Below are positions 48,812-57,523 of a DNA stretch of 64,000 nt, piece by piece; within the stretch, counting starts at the first letter, position 1, and every line of letters starts with the position of its first letter. The position numbers and the translations under genes are program-made. Below the pieces are notes generated by a model. It had not been told where the DNA came from, made no database searches, and worked only from the letters and a program-made list of their open reading frames with translations. This stretch comes from an uncultured Collinsella sp. (GTDB lineage: Bacteria > Actinomycetota > Coriobacteriia > Coriobacteriales > Coriobacteriaceae). The stretch is taken from assembly GCA_900547765.1 (NCBI GenBank), contig URIA01000004.1:1-64000 (forward strand), given 5' to 3'.

Positions 48812-49816
48812 ATGGCCGCTGTTAAAAAATCGGTTTCCGTTAAGGACGTGGCGCGTCTCGCGGGCGTCTCGGAGCAGACAGTCTCGCGTACGGTGCACGA
48901 TTCGCCCAGCGTGCGCCCCGAGACCAAGGAGCGCGTGTGCGCCGCCATGCGCGAGCTGGGGTATCGCCCCAATTTTGCCGGTCGATCGCTGCGCCGCGGC
49001 AAGTTTAAGACCGTCGGCGTCGCCATGTTCAACATTACCGGCACCGGCAATCTCGACCGTATGGAGGGCTTTGCCGCCGCCGCCGACAAACACGGCTATG
49101 CCATCACCCTCACTAAAGTAGATGGACACCCCTATACCCTCGAGGGCGCATCGTCGCGTATGAGCGCACTGCCGGTGGACGGTATGGTCGTGATCATGAA
49201 CCGCATGCCGGCGGACTTTGGCACCTTTGAGCCGCTGCCCGGTATGCAGACGGTGCTCGTTACCATGCTGGAGCACCCGCTGTGCTCGACGGTCGATAAC
49301 GACCAGTTCGATTGCTCGCGCCAAGTTGTCGAGTACTTGCTGGGGCAGGGGCACAAGACCGTGCACTTTATCTCGTGTCCCGAGCGCTCGCTTTCGGGCA
49401 TGCGGCGCGAGGAGGGCTGGCGCGAGACATTGCGTGCGCATGGTATTGAGCCGCCGCGACTCGTCCGTGGCGATTGGACGGCACAGAGCGGATATGCTGC
49501 CGGCCAGGTGCTTGCGGACGATCCGACCTGTACGGCCATTTATGCTTCCAACGACGCCATGGCCTACGGCTGCATCCGTGGACTCGAGTCGCGCGGGAAG
49601 CGCGTGCCCCAGGACGTGAGCGTGGTGGGTGTTGATGACAGCCTGGGCGATATCGTGCCCGATCGTCGCCTGACCACGGTGCGTTTTGACAACAAGCGCG
49701 TCGGCATGTGGGCGGTCGACAAGATTGCTGGCGCCGAGGGCGTTGCACCTGGTGTGGAGCACATGCTGTTTCCGGGCGTGCTCGTCGAGGGCGATACGGT
49801 GCGCGATGTACGCTAG
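48812..49816 (+). CDS. LacI family regulator, copy 2 of the lac modules
   Basis: This 334-residue LacI-type repressor has HTH VSVKDVARLAGVSEQTVSRTV (8-28), hinge helix NFAGRSLRRG and a sugar-sensor domain with DVSVVGVDDSLGDIVPDRRL. The ribosome site is weak (GAAAGA). It is divergent from lacE copy 2, and two operator palindromes lie between the genes. It is more like the galK-linked LacI than the copy at 43897 in several motifs (VVGVDDSL). Confidence 0.88.
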   Translation: MAAVKKSVSVKDVARLAGVSEQTVSRTVHDSPSVRPETKERVCAAMRELGYRPNFAGRSLRRGKFKTVGVAMFNITGTGNLDRMEGFAAAADKHGYAITLTKVDGHPYTLEGASSRMSALPVDGMVVIMNRMPADFGTFEPLPGMQTVLVTMLEHPLCSTVDNDQFDCSRQVVEYLLGQGHKTVHFISCPERSLSGMRREEGWRETLRAHGIEPPRLVRGDWTAQSGYAAGQVLADDPTCTAIYASNDAMAYGCIRGLESRGKRVPQDVSVVGVDDSLGDIVPDRRLTTVRFDNKRVGMWAVDKIAGAEGVAPGVEHMLFPGVLVEGDTVRDVR

Positions 49817-49883
49817 GGTAAAGACCTGTTTGGGTTGCCGATAATTGTGTTTGGTGTTTGATATTGTCCGGATTGGTTTAAAA

Positions 49884-49912
49884 ACCGTTCACGGGCGAAA
49901 AGCAACCGTTCA
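49884..49912. promoter_or_regulatory. Direct-repeat box 5 before lacF
   Basis: Two perfect ACCGTTCA half-sites (49884-49891 and 49905-49912) are 21 bp apart and read toward lacF. This is the best-matching box in the window. Confidence 0.65.
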
Positions 49913-50037
49913 TAGCTCGAAATTGCGTTTTGCGCTGTTCTTTTTTGTTTGAATGTTACTGTTTCTGTCATACACAGCGCAGCGCGTATGCCCGGACGCG
50001 ATGCTCTCCGTTGGTTCATATGTGAAAGGAACGCAAT

Positions 50038-50376
50038 ATGGCAACCAAAGAAGAAATCTCGATGGTTGGATTCGAGATTGTCGCATACGCGGGCGACGCT
50101 CAGACTGATCTGCTTGCAGCGCTCGATGCTGCTCGCGAGGGCGATTTTGAGAAGGCCGAGCAGCTGCACAAGGATGCGAGCGATGCACTCATCGGCGCTC
50201 ACGACACGCAGACCAAGCTGCTTTCACAGGAGGCTGGCGGCGGCGAGATGGAGATGACCTTCATCATGGCCCATGCTCAGGATACTCTCATGACCACCAT
50301 GATCCTGGAGAAGCAGACCCGCTTTACCATCGATGCCTATAAGCGCATCGCCGCACTCGAAGCTAAGCTCGCCTAA
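50038..50376 (+). CDS. lacF: Lactose PTS EIIA (LacF)
   Basis: LacF takes phosphate from HPr and gives it to the EIIB domain of LacE. The 112-residue helical protein begins MATKEEISMVGFEIVAYAGDAQTDLL, as in lactococcal LacF, and the phosphorylated His is in FIMAHAQDTLMTT (about residue 77). AAAGGAACGCA precedes the ATG. As the only EIIA of its family here, it probably serves both LacE proteins. A perfect direct-repeat box lies about 125 bases upstream and a terminator follows. Confidence 0.93.
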   Translation: MATKEEISMVGFEIVAYAGDAQTDLLAALDAAREGDFEKAEQLHKDASDALIGAHDTQTKLLSQEAGGGEMEMTFIMAHAQDTLMTTMILEKQTRFTIDAYKRIAALEAKLA

Positions 50377-50403
50377 CGAGCCCGCACAACCAAGTCCCCT
50401 TCC

Positions 50404-50436
50404 AAAAACCCTGCCGCTACCCGCGGCAGGGTTTTT
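50404..50436 (+). terminator. Terminator after lacF
   Basis: aaccctgccgc and gcggcagggtt pair around tacc, followed by T5. Confidence 0.92.
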
Positions 50437-50449
50437 CTGTCCTCCTCCA

Positions 50450-50516
50450 AGTTGCGGTGGAATAGGGACTGAATAGGGGCCGGCGGGCACAAAACAATCC
50501 CTATTCCACCGCAACT
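50450..50516. repeat. Palindromic repeat, AGTTGCGGTGGAATAGGGA family
   Basis: Two perfect 19-base arms (50450-50468 and 50498-50516) enclose a 29-base centre. Confidence 0.75.
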
Positions 50517-50526
50517 CATCCCGAGA

Positions 50527-50567
50527 TAGTCATTGGGGACGTTCTTAAACGACTAGTCATTGGGGAC
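50527..50567. repeat. Repeat of the TAGTCATTGGGGAC family
   Basis: tagtcattggggac occurs twice in direct orientation (50527-50540 and about 50554-50567) with gttcttaaacgac between. The unit recurs at 36519-36549 and 54396-54451. Confidence 0.65.
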
Positions 50568-50660
50568 AGTTTTGATGCGCTCCGTTCGTCCTCCCGTTCG
50601 ATTTTTGCTCGGTGGGTATACTTCCTTTCGCATTAAACGCCGGAATGAGGAGGTATCCAA

Positions 50661-51674
50661 ATGCCGGATAACGGGTCAATACAAAAAAGAGACGCGCACG
50701 AGATGGCTTATGGGCGTCCTGTCCAGATAACCGAGCACACGACGGTAACCGAGCTGCAGCCCAGCCTGTCCGATGTCGTGTGCGTAAACAAAAAGCTGCA
50801 GATTGGCTTTATCGTTGCACTCGTGGTGCTGGCGCTGCTGTCGGGCTTTGTAGCTCGTCCGCATTTCGCCGATACCAAGACATGGGACTCCACCATCGAG
50901 GTCATCGATCAAAAGAAGGGCAATGTTTTGGCGCTCACGACCTCGTGCGTTGCCCTATCTGCGGGTATTACCGCGCTGCCGGGCGATACGGGAACGCCAG
51001 TCGCCGAGCAGCTCGCGCAGCTTTCAGGCAACCTTGGTATCGTGCTTGCCGTGCTATACCTAGAGAAATATTTGCTTACGATTTTGTGGTCGGTTGGCCT
51101 GGGCATCCTGATCCCGTTTGCGCTGGTGCTCTTTGCGATCTCACTTGGCATTCACGGACGCTGGAGCACGAGCACAGTCATTCGCCGCGTGGCAACGCGT
51201 GTGCTGGTGGTCGCCATAATTAGCATGGTGTTGGTACCCGCAAGCGTATGGGTGTCGCAAAAGGTCGACGAAACGTATCGCGTTAGCATCGAGGCGGCCG
51301 AGCAAAAGGCGGCCGACGCTGCGAGTGCGGCAGATAGCGACAGCTCCAAAGCGGGCAAGAAAAAGACCGAGTCCACAGAGTCCAAGAATGTGCTTGAGCA
51401 GCTTGCCGACGGCGCCTCGGGTCTTGTCACGTCGGTGACCAGCGGCGCCAAGCAGATGACCGATGAGATTGTGCAGCAGGTGACCGATCTGATCGAAGGC
51501 GTCATCGTGATGATCGTGACCTCGTGTGTTATCCCATTGCTGGTGCTCGCGGCGTTTCTGTGGCTGGGACACACGCTGTTGGGGATTGATATTTCCGGCC
51601 CGGCGAACTATCTGACGGGTCGCTTTCTGAGCGCTCCGTCCAAGCACGCCAAAAGGGGCGGGCAGTCCGAGTAG
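50661..51674 (+). CDS. Membrane protein of unknown function
   Basis: This 337-residue protein has about four transmembrane helices (about 46-66, 130-165 as one or two, 175-197 and 285-308). A long outer or inner loop between the last two is Ala/Ser/Lys-rich, then helical (LVTSVTSGAKQMTDEIVQQV). AGGAGG precedes the ATG. The gene has its own terminator and sits between lacF and lacA. No family was recognised, and it need not belong to the sugar system. Confidence 0.72.
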   Translation: MPDNGSIQKRDAHEMAYGRPVQITEHTTVTELQPSLSDVVCVNKKLQIGFIVALVVLALLSGFVARPHFADTKTWDSTIEVIDQKKGNVLALTTSCVALSAGITALPGDTGTPVAEQLAQLSGNLGIVLAVLYLEKYLLTILWSVGLGILIPFALVLFAISLGIHGRWSTSTVIRRVATRVLVVAIISMVLVPASVWVSQKVDETYRVSIEAAEQKAADAASAADSDSSKAGKKKTESTESKNVLEQLADGASGLVTSVTSGAKQMTDEIVQQVTDLIEGVIVMIVTSCVIPLLVLAAFLWLGHTLLGIDISGPANYLTGRFLSAPSKHAKRGGQSE

Positions 51675-51710
51675 CTAAAACAGCTGTATATACTGGGGCA
51701 TACCGCCGAA

Positions 51711-51743
51711 GGGCGGCCGAGACACGTTCTCGGCCGCCCTTTT
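51711..51743 (+). terminator. Terminator after membrane protein gene
   Basis: gggcggccgaga and tctcggccgccc form a 12-bp stem followed by T4. Confidence 0.9.
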
Positions 51744-51782
51744 GTTTGTTGAATGCGCGGTAAGCCGGGCCTTTTCTGAGTC

Positions 51783-51811
51783 CAAACGGTCAGCAACCAT
51801 CCGCGAACGGT
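51783..51811. promoter_or_regulatory. Direct-repeat box 6 before lacA
   Basis: CAAACGGT (51783-51790) and CGAACGGT (51804-51811) are 21 bp apart with a spacer ending CCG. Confidence 0.6.
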
Positions 51812-51812
51812 A

Positions 51813-51887
51813 TTTGTTCAAAAAAGAACAAAGACAAACAAATTATTGTTGCAGTTAATGTTCGAATGTGTTCAAATAAACATGAAC
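51813..51887. promoter_or_regulatory. Two palindromes before lacA
   Basis: TTTGTTC/GAACAAA (51813-51832, six-base centre) and GTTCA/TGAAC (51870-51887) both use the GTTC unit, which recurs in the AT-rich stretch between them. They are candidate sites for a DeoR/LacR-type repressor. Confidence 0.45.
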
Positions 51888-51982
51888 AGTGAAGAACCGC
51901 ACATTCAGATGCCCGGACCTGAACGCGATTCAACACTTCCAAACAGAAACTACGCACCTGCGTATCTCTCAAGGAGGATGTC

Positions 51983-52411
51983 ATGAGAGTTGTAATCTCT
52001 TCCGATGCCGACGGTATGTCGATGAAGGAGTCCATCAAGGAGATGCTCATCGCCGACGGTCACGAGGTCGTCGACTATTCCGAGACCCCTGCCGCGGACT
52101 TTGTCGATTCCGCGACCGCCGTTGCCAAGGACCTGCTGGAGCACAAGGATTCCCAGGGCTTCGCATTCGATAAGTACGGTGTCGGCTCCTATATGGCCGC
52201 CGTCAAGATCAAGGGCATGGTCGTCGCCAACATTTCCGACGAGCGTTCCGCTTACATGACCCGCGAGCACAACGGCTCGCGCATGGTCACCATGGGCCCG
52301 GGCGTTGTGGGCACCGAGGTCGCAAAGAAGATCGCCCGCGAGTTCCTGCGCGCCCAGTATGCTGGCGGCCGTCACCAGATCCGTGTCGACATGCTCAACA
52401 AGATGGCCTAA
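51983..52411 (+). CDS. lacA: Galactose-6-phosphate isomerase subunit LacA
   Basis: LacA and LacB together convert galactose-6-phosphate to tagatose-6-phosphate. The 142-residue product starts MRVVISSDADGMSMKESIKEML, like LacA, and has the RpiB/LacAB fold: MTREHNGSRMVTMGPGVVGTEVAKKIAREF is the conserved C-terminal half. CAAGGAGGATGTC precedes the ATG. lacB follows after 63 bases. Promoter elements include a direct-repeat box and two GTTC palindromes. Confidence 0.93.
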   Translation: MRVVISSDADGMSMKESIKEMLIADGHEVVDYSETPAADFVDSATAVAKDLLEHKDSQGFAFDKYGVGSYMAAVKIKGMVVANISDERSAYMTREHNGSRMVTMGPGVVGTEVAKKIAREFLRAQYAGGRHQIRVDMLNKMA

Positions 52412-52474
52412 CGAGAGCCACCGAGAACTCGAACTTCTACCTCAACTTGTGAATTCAGACGAAAGGACGTTCTG

Positions 52475-52999
52475 ATGAAGAAGACCATCGCAATCGGTTG
52501 CGACCATATCGTTACGGACGAGAAGATCTATCTGGCCGACCGCCTGGAGCAGGCTGGCTACAAGGTGCTTGACTGCGGTACCTACAGCCACACCCGTACG
52601 CACTATCCCATCTACGGTAAGGCCGTGGGCGAGGCTGTTGCCAGCGGCAAGGCCGACTTTGGCGTGGCCCTGTGCGGCACCGGCATCGGCATCACCAACG
52701 CCGTCAACAAGGTTCCCGGCGCCCGCTGCGCCCTGGTTCGCGATATGACCTCTGCCCTGTATGCCCGTCGCGAGCTCAACGCCAACATCGTGGGCTTTGG
52801 CGGTAAGATCACCGGCGAGTTCCTGATGGCCGATATCATGCTTGCCTTCCTGGAGGAGCCCTACGACAAGACTCCCGAGCACGATGCCCTGATTGCCAAG
52901 ATCGATGCCTGCAATAAGGCCGACGCCGAGGCTCAGGCCGACCCGCACTTCTTTGACGAGTTTCTCGAGAAGTGGGACCGCGGCGAATACCACGACTAA
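52475..52999 (+). CDS. lacB: Galactose-6-phosphate isomerase subunit LacB
   Basis: LacB carries most catalytic residues of the LacAB isomerase. The 174-residue protein begins [20 protein letters not shown], has [24 protein letters not shown] with the catalytic Cys of the RpiB family, and ends with the extended tail ([17 protein letters not shown]) found in LacB but not LacA. AAAGGACGTTCTG precedes the ATG. A hairpin repeat starts at the stop codon and lacC follows 199 bases later. Confidence 0.94.
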   Translation: MKKTIAIGCDHIVTDEKIYLADRLEQAGYKVLDCGTYSHTRTHYPIYGKAVGEAVASGKADFGVALCGTGIGITNAVNKVPGARCALVRDMTSALYARRELNANIVGFGGKITGEFLMADIMLAFLEEPYDKTPEHDALIAKIDACNKADAEAQADPHFFDEFLEKWDRGEYHD

Positions 53000-53002
53000 G
53001 GA

Positions 53003-53044
53003 GGTTCCGGCGTTCTACCGAACGCCAGACCAGTCGACGCTGCG
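53003..53044. repeat. Hairpin repeat left of lacC copy 2
   Basis: A 42-base unit is repeated at 54161-54202 with 38 matches. GGCGTTC-TACC-GAACGCC folds into a 7-bp hairpin. In the other copy the pair at positions 8 and 23 changes from G:C to C:G, so pairing is kept. Confidence 0.75.
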
Positions 53045-53198
53045 AAGCCATCTGGCGGGCGAGTTGCTCTGATAACACTTTTGATTGCTGAGCTTGGGTG
53101 CTTCGTTTTTGGCGGTACCCGGCATTCTGCAGCTTTTTAATTGACGGCTCGCGTTTCTGTGATGGGGCGCGGGCCGGTTTTCTAAACAGGAGTTCAAC

Positions 53199-54134
53199 AT
53201 GATTCTGACCGTTACCATGAACCCGTCGATTGATACGCGCTATCAGCTCGACAAGCTGATTATCGACGATGTTAACCGCGTGACGCCCGAAAAGACCGCT
53301 GGTGGCAAGGGCCTCAACGTGAGCCGTGTGCTGCTGCAGTTGGGCGACGATGTGCTCGCGACCGGCCTGCTTGGCGGTCACATGGGTGCCTATATGGCCG
53401 AGCTCATGGATGCCGATGGCGTCAAGAACGACTTTGTGCCCATTGCCGGCGAGACGCGCATCTGCCTGAATATTCTGCACGAGGGCAATCAGACCGAGCT
53501 GCTGGAGAGCGGCCCGCAGATCGCCCCCGCGGAACTCGAGGCCTTTACGGCCAAGTTCGCCGAGCTTGCAGCGAAGGCGGACGTTGTGACGCTTTCGGGC
53601 TCGCTGCCGCGTGGCGTCGATGCCGGCTACTACGCCGAGCTCGTCAAGATCGCCGAAGAGGCGGGCGCTAAGGTGCTGCTCGACACCTCTGGTGCATCGC
53701 TGGAGGCCGCGCTGGAGTCTAACGCTAAGCCCGAGCTCGTAAAGCCCAACCTGACCGAGATTAACGGCCTGCTAGGTATGTCCTTTACGACCGATGATAT
53801 CGATGCACTGCGGGAGGCGCTTGCCGCCGATGGCCGCTTTGCCGGTATCCCCTGGGTTGTCGTTTCGATGGGCGCTGCCGGCTCGGTGGGCTTCCATGAG
53901 GGTCGCGCGTTCCGCGCCAAGACGCCCGCGATTGCGGCTGTGAACGCGACGGGTTCCGGCGACTCGACCATCGCCGGCTTTGCGCATGCCATTGCTGCTG
54001 GTGCCGACGACGTCACGGTGCTCAAGACTGCCAATACCTGCGGTAAGCTCAACGCCATGGATCCCAAGACCGGCCACCTGGTCATGGACCGCTGGGACGA
54101 GATCTACAACAGCGTTGTCGTGACTGAACTTTAG
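53199..54134 (+). CDS. lacC: Tagatose-6-phosphate kinase (LacC), copy 2
   Basis: This 311-residue PfkB kinase makes tagatose-1,6-bisphosphate. It has MILTVTMNPSIDTRYQLDKL, GGKGLNVSRVLLQLG, KPNLTEINGLLG and the catalytic NATGSGDSTIAGF. It is very close to the copy at 33994. Its position after lacA-lacB makes it the lactose-branch kinase. CAGGAG precedes the ATG. The gene is bracketed by 42-base hairpin repeats, and lacD, which normally follows, is absent. Confidence 0.92.
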   Translation: MILTVTMNPSIDTRYQLDKLIIDDVNRVTPEKTAGGKGLNVSRVLLQLGDDVLATGLLGGHMGAYMAELMDADGVKNDFVPIAGETRICLNILHEGNQTELLESGPQIAPAELEAFTAKFAELAAKADVVTLSGSLPRGVDAGYYAELVKIAEEAGAKVLLDTSGASLEAALESNAKPELVKPNLTEINGLLGMSFTTDDIDALREALAADGRFAGIPWVVVSMGAAGSVGFHEGRAFRAKTPAIAAVNATGSGDSTIAGFAHAIAAGADDVTVLKTANTCGKLNAMDPKTGHLVMDRWDEIYNSVVVTEL

Positions 54135-54160
54135 GGTTACGGCGTTTTACCAAACCTATT

Positions 54161-54202
54161 GGTTCCGCCGTTCTACCGAACGGCGGACCGGTCGACGCTG
54201 CG
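54161..54202. repeat. Hairpin repeat right of lacC copy 2
   Basis: The second copy of the 42-base unit has a longer 9-bp hairpin, ccgccgttc/gaacggcgg. A degenerate third unit (ggcgttttaccaaac) lies just before it at 54141-54155. Confidence 0.75.
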
Positions 54203-54342
54203 CGGGCCGCAATTGGACAATCTGACGTTCAACTTCAAGGGCGCGACCAGAAGGTCAGCGCCCTTTCGTTTCGCGTCACCTTGTCTCAAATGCGACCCGC
54301 TCGCTGTCCGTCCTCTACCTGCGGCGTTGTCTTGCTCCGGAT

Positions 54343-54390
54343 GCGGCAGTTAGGGACGTTCCTTTTCTGCCGGCAGTCTGGGATATTCCT
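54343..54390. repeat. Degenerate palindrome, GGCAGTTAGGGACGTTCCT family
   Basis: The left arm gcggcagttagggacgttcc is intact. The right part (gccggcagtctgggatattcc) has decayed. It corresponds to the perfect copy at 10883-10936. Confidence 0.65.
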
Positions 54391-54395
54391 TGGGG

Positions 54396-54451
54396 TAGTC
54401 ATTGGGGACGTTCTTTAATGACTAGTCGTTTAAGAACGTCCCCAATGACTA
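54396..54451. repeat. Palindromic repeat, TAGTCATTGGGGACGTTCT family
   Basis: Two perfect 19-base arms (54396-54414 and 54433-54451) enclose ttaatgactagtcgttta. Relatives lie at 36519 and 50527. Confidence 0.8.
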
Positions 54452-54456
54452 CACTC

Positions 54457-54496
54457 AAAAACGGCGCCCGCTGGCGATGTTGCCGGCGGGCGCCGT
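54457..54496 (-). terminator. Terminator after galT
   Basis: On the minus strand acggcgcccgc and gcgggcgccgt pair and are followed by T5. Another small palindrome (aatgatcc/ggatcatt, 54511-54545) overlaps the galT stop codon. Confidence 0.85.
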
Positions 54497-54543
54497 TGCC
54501 TTGAGGACGAAATGATCCGTTTTCCTCCGTCCCCAGGGGATCA

Positions 54544-56163
54544 TTACAGCGAGTCGATAAAGCGCTGCTGGGCGGCGCGGCCGGCTTCGTCCCACTTAAA
54601 GACGCCGGCGTTGTCGAGCACGTGGCCAAACACCACGCCGACCTCCTCGTGCAGGATGTCGATGGCGTTGTCGGCCGTAAGCTCGTCGGCGCGGCGGGCA
54701 AAGACGTCCTCGGCCCATGCGGCGTGGCTGCGGCAAAGGTCGTCGCCCTCGAGCGCGCCGGCAAGGTCGTAGCTGGTATCGGCTTTGGCCGCCAGCAGGT
54801 GCTCGCGGACAGCGCCGAGCTCGGGAACCAAGCGCGGCGGCAAAATGGCCAGGCCCATGACCTCGATCAGACCGATGTTCTCCTTTTTAATATGGTGATA
54901 CTCGGCATGCGGGTGGAAAACGCCCAGCGGATGCTCGTCGGTCGTGATGTTGCAGCGAAGTGCCAGGTAGGCCTCGTAGATCTCGCCGCCGGCGTTGCCG
55001 CGGGAGTCGACGCGGCGGATGACGGGCGTCACGGTGTTGTGCGCGACGCCGTCGGCTGTGCGCGCGATGACGCCAACCGACTCATCGGTCCACTCGCGCC
55101 AGGCGAGGATAATCTTCTCGGCAGCGTCGAGCAACTGGGCGCGGTCGTGCGAGCGCAGTCGCAGCACCGAAAGCGGCCACTGCAACACGGTACCGCTGAC
55201 CTGGTCAAAGCCGGGCACGCTAAACTGCGAGACTTCGGTGGCATGCATCATGGGGAACTCGTGTGCGCCGCCCTGGAAGTGGTCGTGCGACAGAATCGAG
55301 CCGCCCACGATGGGCAGGTCGGCGTTGGAGCCGATAAAGTAGTGCGGGAACAGGTCGACAAAGTCAAGCAGGCAGGTCAGGCCCTTGCGGTCGACGTGCA
55401 TCGGGCGATGCTCGGAGCTCATGGCAATGCAGTGCTCGTTAAAGTACGCATACGGGCTGTACTGGAAGCCCCAGCGCTCGCCGTCGAGCTGAATGGGGAT
55501 AATGCGCAGGTTCTGGCGAGCGGGATGAGCGCCGCCGTCGGTTGCGGCGGAGCGTCCAGGGTAGCCTTCGTTTTCGATGCACAGCTGGCAGGCGGGATAC
55601 TTTTCGCCCATGTTCTTGGCTGCACCTGCCGCGGCAATATCGCGCGGGTCCTTCTCGGGCTTCGACAGGTTGATGGTGATCTCCAGGTCACCCCAGTTGG
55701 TGGAAGTGCTCCATTTGATGTTGCGCGCGATGGCGGCGCGGCGCACGTAACCGGCGTCACAGCACAGGCCGTAGAACCAGTCGGTCGCGGCGCGGGGCTC
55801 GTTGACGCCCATGCGGCCGTTGAATTCCTCGTTTACAACCGAAGGCCTCGGCATAAGCGCGCCCATGATGCGCATGGCGATGCGGTCGCGGCCCGACGCC
55901 GTGTCCTCGGCAGCGCCGTTGGCAACGGCAGCATCGGAAAGCACGGCGAGCGTGCCTTCAAGGTCAAAGTCGGGCAGGGTATCGGGGTGCAAGAGCGAGA
56001 GTTTCTCGACCTGGAGCGCCCAGGCCATGTCGAGTGCCGGCCCCGTGGCGCCGATGCACTCCAGAATGGTGTTGTATGCCCAGATGCGGTCGTCCTGTCC
56101 GACCATCGATCGGTGGATAGCATACTCAATCAGGCCCTGCGCAGCCTCGCGCACATCAGTCAT
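54544..56163 (-). CDS. galT: UDP-glucose--hexose-1-phosphate uridylyltransferase (type 2 GalT)
   Basis: GalT swaps galactose-1-phosphate into UDP-glucose in the Leloir pathway. The 539-residue length and the sequence (NLRIIPIQLDGERWGFQYSP) fit the long Firmicutes-type GalT. The catalytic histidine region is GGSILSHDHFQGG. HEEVGVVFGHVLDN is the end domain. The ATG overlaps the galK stop by one base (taATG); an ATG three codons upstream is also possible. galE is not in the window. Confidence 0.91.
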   Translation of the reverse strand: MTDVREAAQGLIEYAIHRSMVGQDDRIWAYNTILECIGATGPALDMAWALQVEKLSLLHPDTLPDFDLEGTLAVLSDAAVANGAAEDTASGRDRIAMRIMGALMPRPSVVNEEFNGRMGVNEPRAATDWFYGLCCDAGYVRRAAIARNIKWSTSTNWGDLEITINLSKPEKDPRDIAAAGAAKNMGEKYPACQLCIENEGYPGRSAATDGGAHPARQNLRIIPIQLDGERWGFQYSPYAYFNEHCIAMSSEHRPMHVDRKGLTCLLDFVDLFPHYFIGSNADLPIVGGSILSHDHFQGGAHEFPMMHATEVSQFSVPGFDQVSGTVLQWPLSVLRLRSHDRAQLLDAAEKIILAWREWTDESVGVIARTADGVAHNTVTPVIRRVDSRGNAGGEIYEAYLALRCNITTDEHPLGVFHPHAEYHHIKKENIGLIEVMGLAILPPRLVPELGAVREHLLAAKADTSYDLAGALEGDDLCRSHAAWAEDVFARRADELTADNAIDILHEEVGVVFGHVLDNAGVFKWDEAGRAAQQRFIDSL

Positions 56164-57368
56164 TACAGCCATGCCGCGTAAGCCCCCTTGTCAGAGATGG
56201 CGTAGTGGCGGGCAGAGCCCTCGCCCAGCCAGCTGTTCATCTTGGTGATAAAGGCGTCGACCAGGTCGAGCGGCACGAAGGCCTGAATGGTGCCGCCAAA
56301 GCCACCACCGTGGATACGGACGGCGCCGCGGCCGTCGAGCACGTGCTCGGCCAGCGCCAGGGCATACATGGAAGGCTGCTCGGAGCCCAGCTTAGCAACG
56401 ACATTCTGCAGGTACATGGCAGAGCTGGAGCCCGACTCGCGTGTCAGGACCAGGAACTGATCGATGTCGCCGGCGTTCAGGGCTGCCCAGCGCTTATCGA
56501 CTAGGCCGTTCTCGTACCAGTAGTGAACGGCGCGCAGGCAGGCGCGGTCGCCCAGCTTGGCGCGCAGCTCGGGGAGCTGGGCGTCAAAGTCGGCAACGTC
56601 GACCTCGCACAGGCGTGCCTTGCCAAACTCGGCAGCGACGTCTTGCATCTCGCGTGGAACGGCGGCGTAGTCATCGGTGGCAGCCACGTGGTCGGCGCCG
56701 ACCTTAACGAGCACGAGCGCATAGCCGTGATCCTCAAAGTTGAGCTCGAGCTTCTGGGTCTTAGGTTGGGCCTGGTTCTCAAAGTCCATGTAGGCGAGGC
56801 CGCCCAGGCACACAGCGGCCTGGTCCATAAGACCGCAGGGCTTGCCATAGTAGTTGTTCTCGGTGCGCTGGCTCATCTGGGCGAGTGCGACGGGCTCAAT
56901 CGTGGGCGCGCCCCAGAGCGTCTCCATGGCACGACCGTACGCGGCCTCGACGGCGGCGGAGCTCGAAAGTCCGCCACCCGAGGGAACGGAGCAGGTAAAG
57001 GCGAAGTCGAAGCCCTTGGGCTCAACACCAAGTGCTACGACCTCGTGGGCCATACCGCGCACGAGGCTTGCGGACGTGCCCTTCTCGGACTCCTGAACAT
57101 CCAGCGTGTCGAGCGTAATCTCAAACGTGGGGTAGCCCTCGTCGGCGACGCGGACCTTGTTGGAGTCGGTTGCTACGGCGATGCCGTCAACGGCGACATC
57201 GAGCGAGCCGGCGATAACGTGGCCGCCCTCGTGATCGGTGTGATTGCCGCTGATCTCGGAACGCCCGGGCGCGTGCACGTAGAGCACCTGGCGGTCGCCG
57301 ATGGGGCCAAACTCCTCCTCAAACAGCTTGGTGGGGGTGGCGAGTGTCTTTTCGTCGGGGGCGGTCAT
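56163..57368 (-). CDS. galK: Galactokinase
   Basis: GalK phosphorylates galactose at C1. The start after GAAAGGA gives 401 residues (MTAPDEKTLATP). It is a GHMP kinase with the galactose signature GRSEISGNHTDHEGGHV (usual form GRxNLIGEHTDY), the ATP loop PSGGGLSSSAAVEAAYG and the C-terminal RIHGGGFGGTIQAFV. galT overlaps its end, so the pair is co-translated. A divergent lacI-type gene, three GTTAAC operators and a direct-repeat box lie upstream. Confidence 0.93.
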   Translation of the reverse strand: MTAPDEKTLATPTKLFEEEFGPIGDRQVLYVHAPGRSEISGNHTDHEGGHVIAGSLDVAVDGIAVATDSNKVRVADEGYPTFEITLDTLDVQESEKGTSASLVRGMAHEVVALGVEPKGFDFAFTCSVPSGGGLSSSAAVEAAYGRAMETLWGAPTIEPVALAQMSQRTENNYYGKPCGLMDQAAVCLGGLAYMDFENQAQPKTQKLELNFEDHGYALVLVKVGADHVAATDDYAAVPREMQDVAAEFGKARLCEVDVADFDAQLPELRAKLGDRACLRAVHYWYENGLVDKRWAALNAGDIDQFLVLTRESGSSSAMYLQNVVAKLGSEQPSMYALALAEHVLDGRGAVRIHGGGFGGTIQAFVPLDLVDAFITKMNSWLGEGSARHYAISDKGAYAAWL

Positions 57369-57413
57369 GAGGGTCCTTTCCTTGGCGCGTACGGGTAAGT
57401 TTTGCGTCGTTAT

Positions 57414-57425
57414 GAGTACGTTAAC
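57414..57425. promoter_or_regulatory. Operator candidate gal-1
   Basis: GAGTACGTTAAC occurs here, again at 57601-57612 in the same orientation, and inverted at 57478-57489. All three lie between galK and the divergent LacI-type gene. Confidence 0.6.
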
Positions 57426-57477
57426 AATTTGAAGCGACGTGAATTCAGCATTCACGATGCCGCACGTTAAGGGCAAT

Positions 57478-57489
57478 GTTAACGTACTC
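57478..57489. promoter_or_regulatory. Operator candidate gal-2
   Basis: GTTAACGTACTC is the inverse of gal-1. With gal-1 it forms a wider inverted repeat (gttatgagtacgttaacaat and its complement). Confidence 0.6.
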
Positions 57490-57523
57490 ATAACACAACA
57501 CAGATCACTTTTTGAGAATCTGG

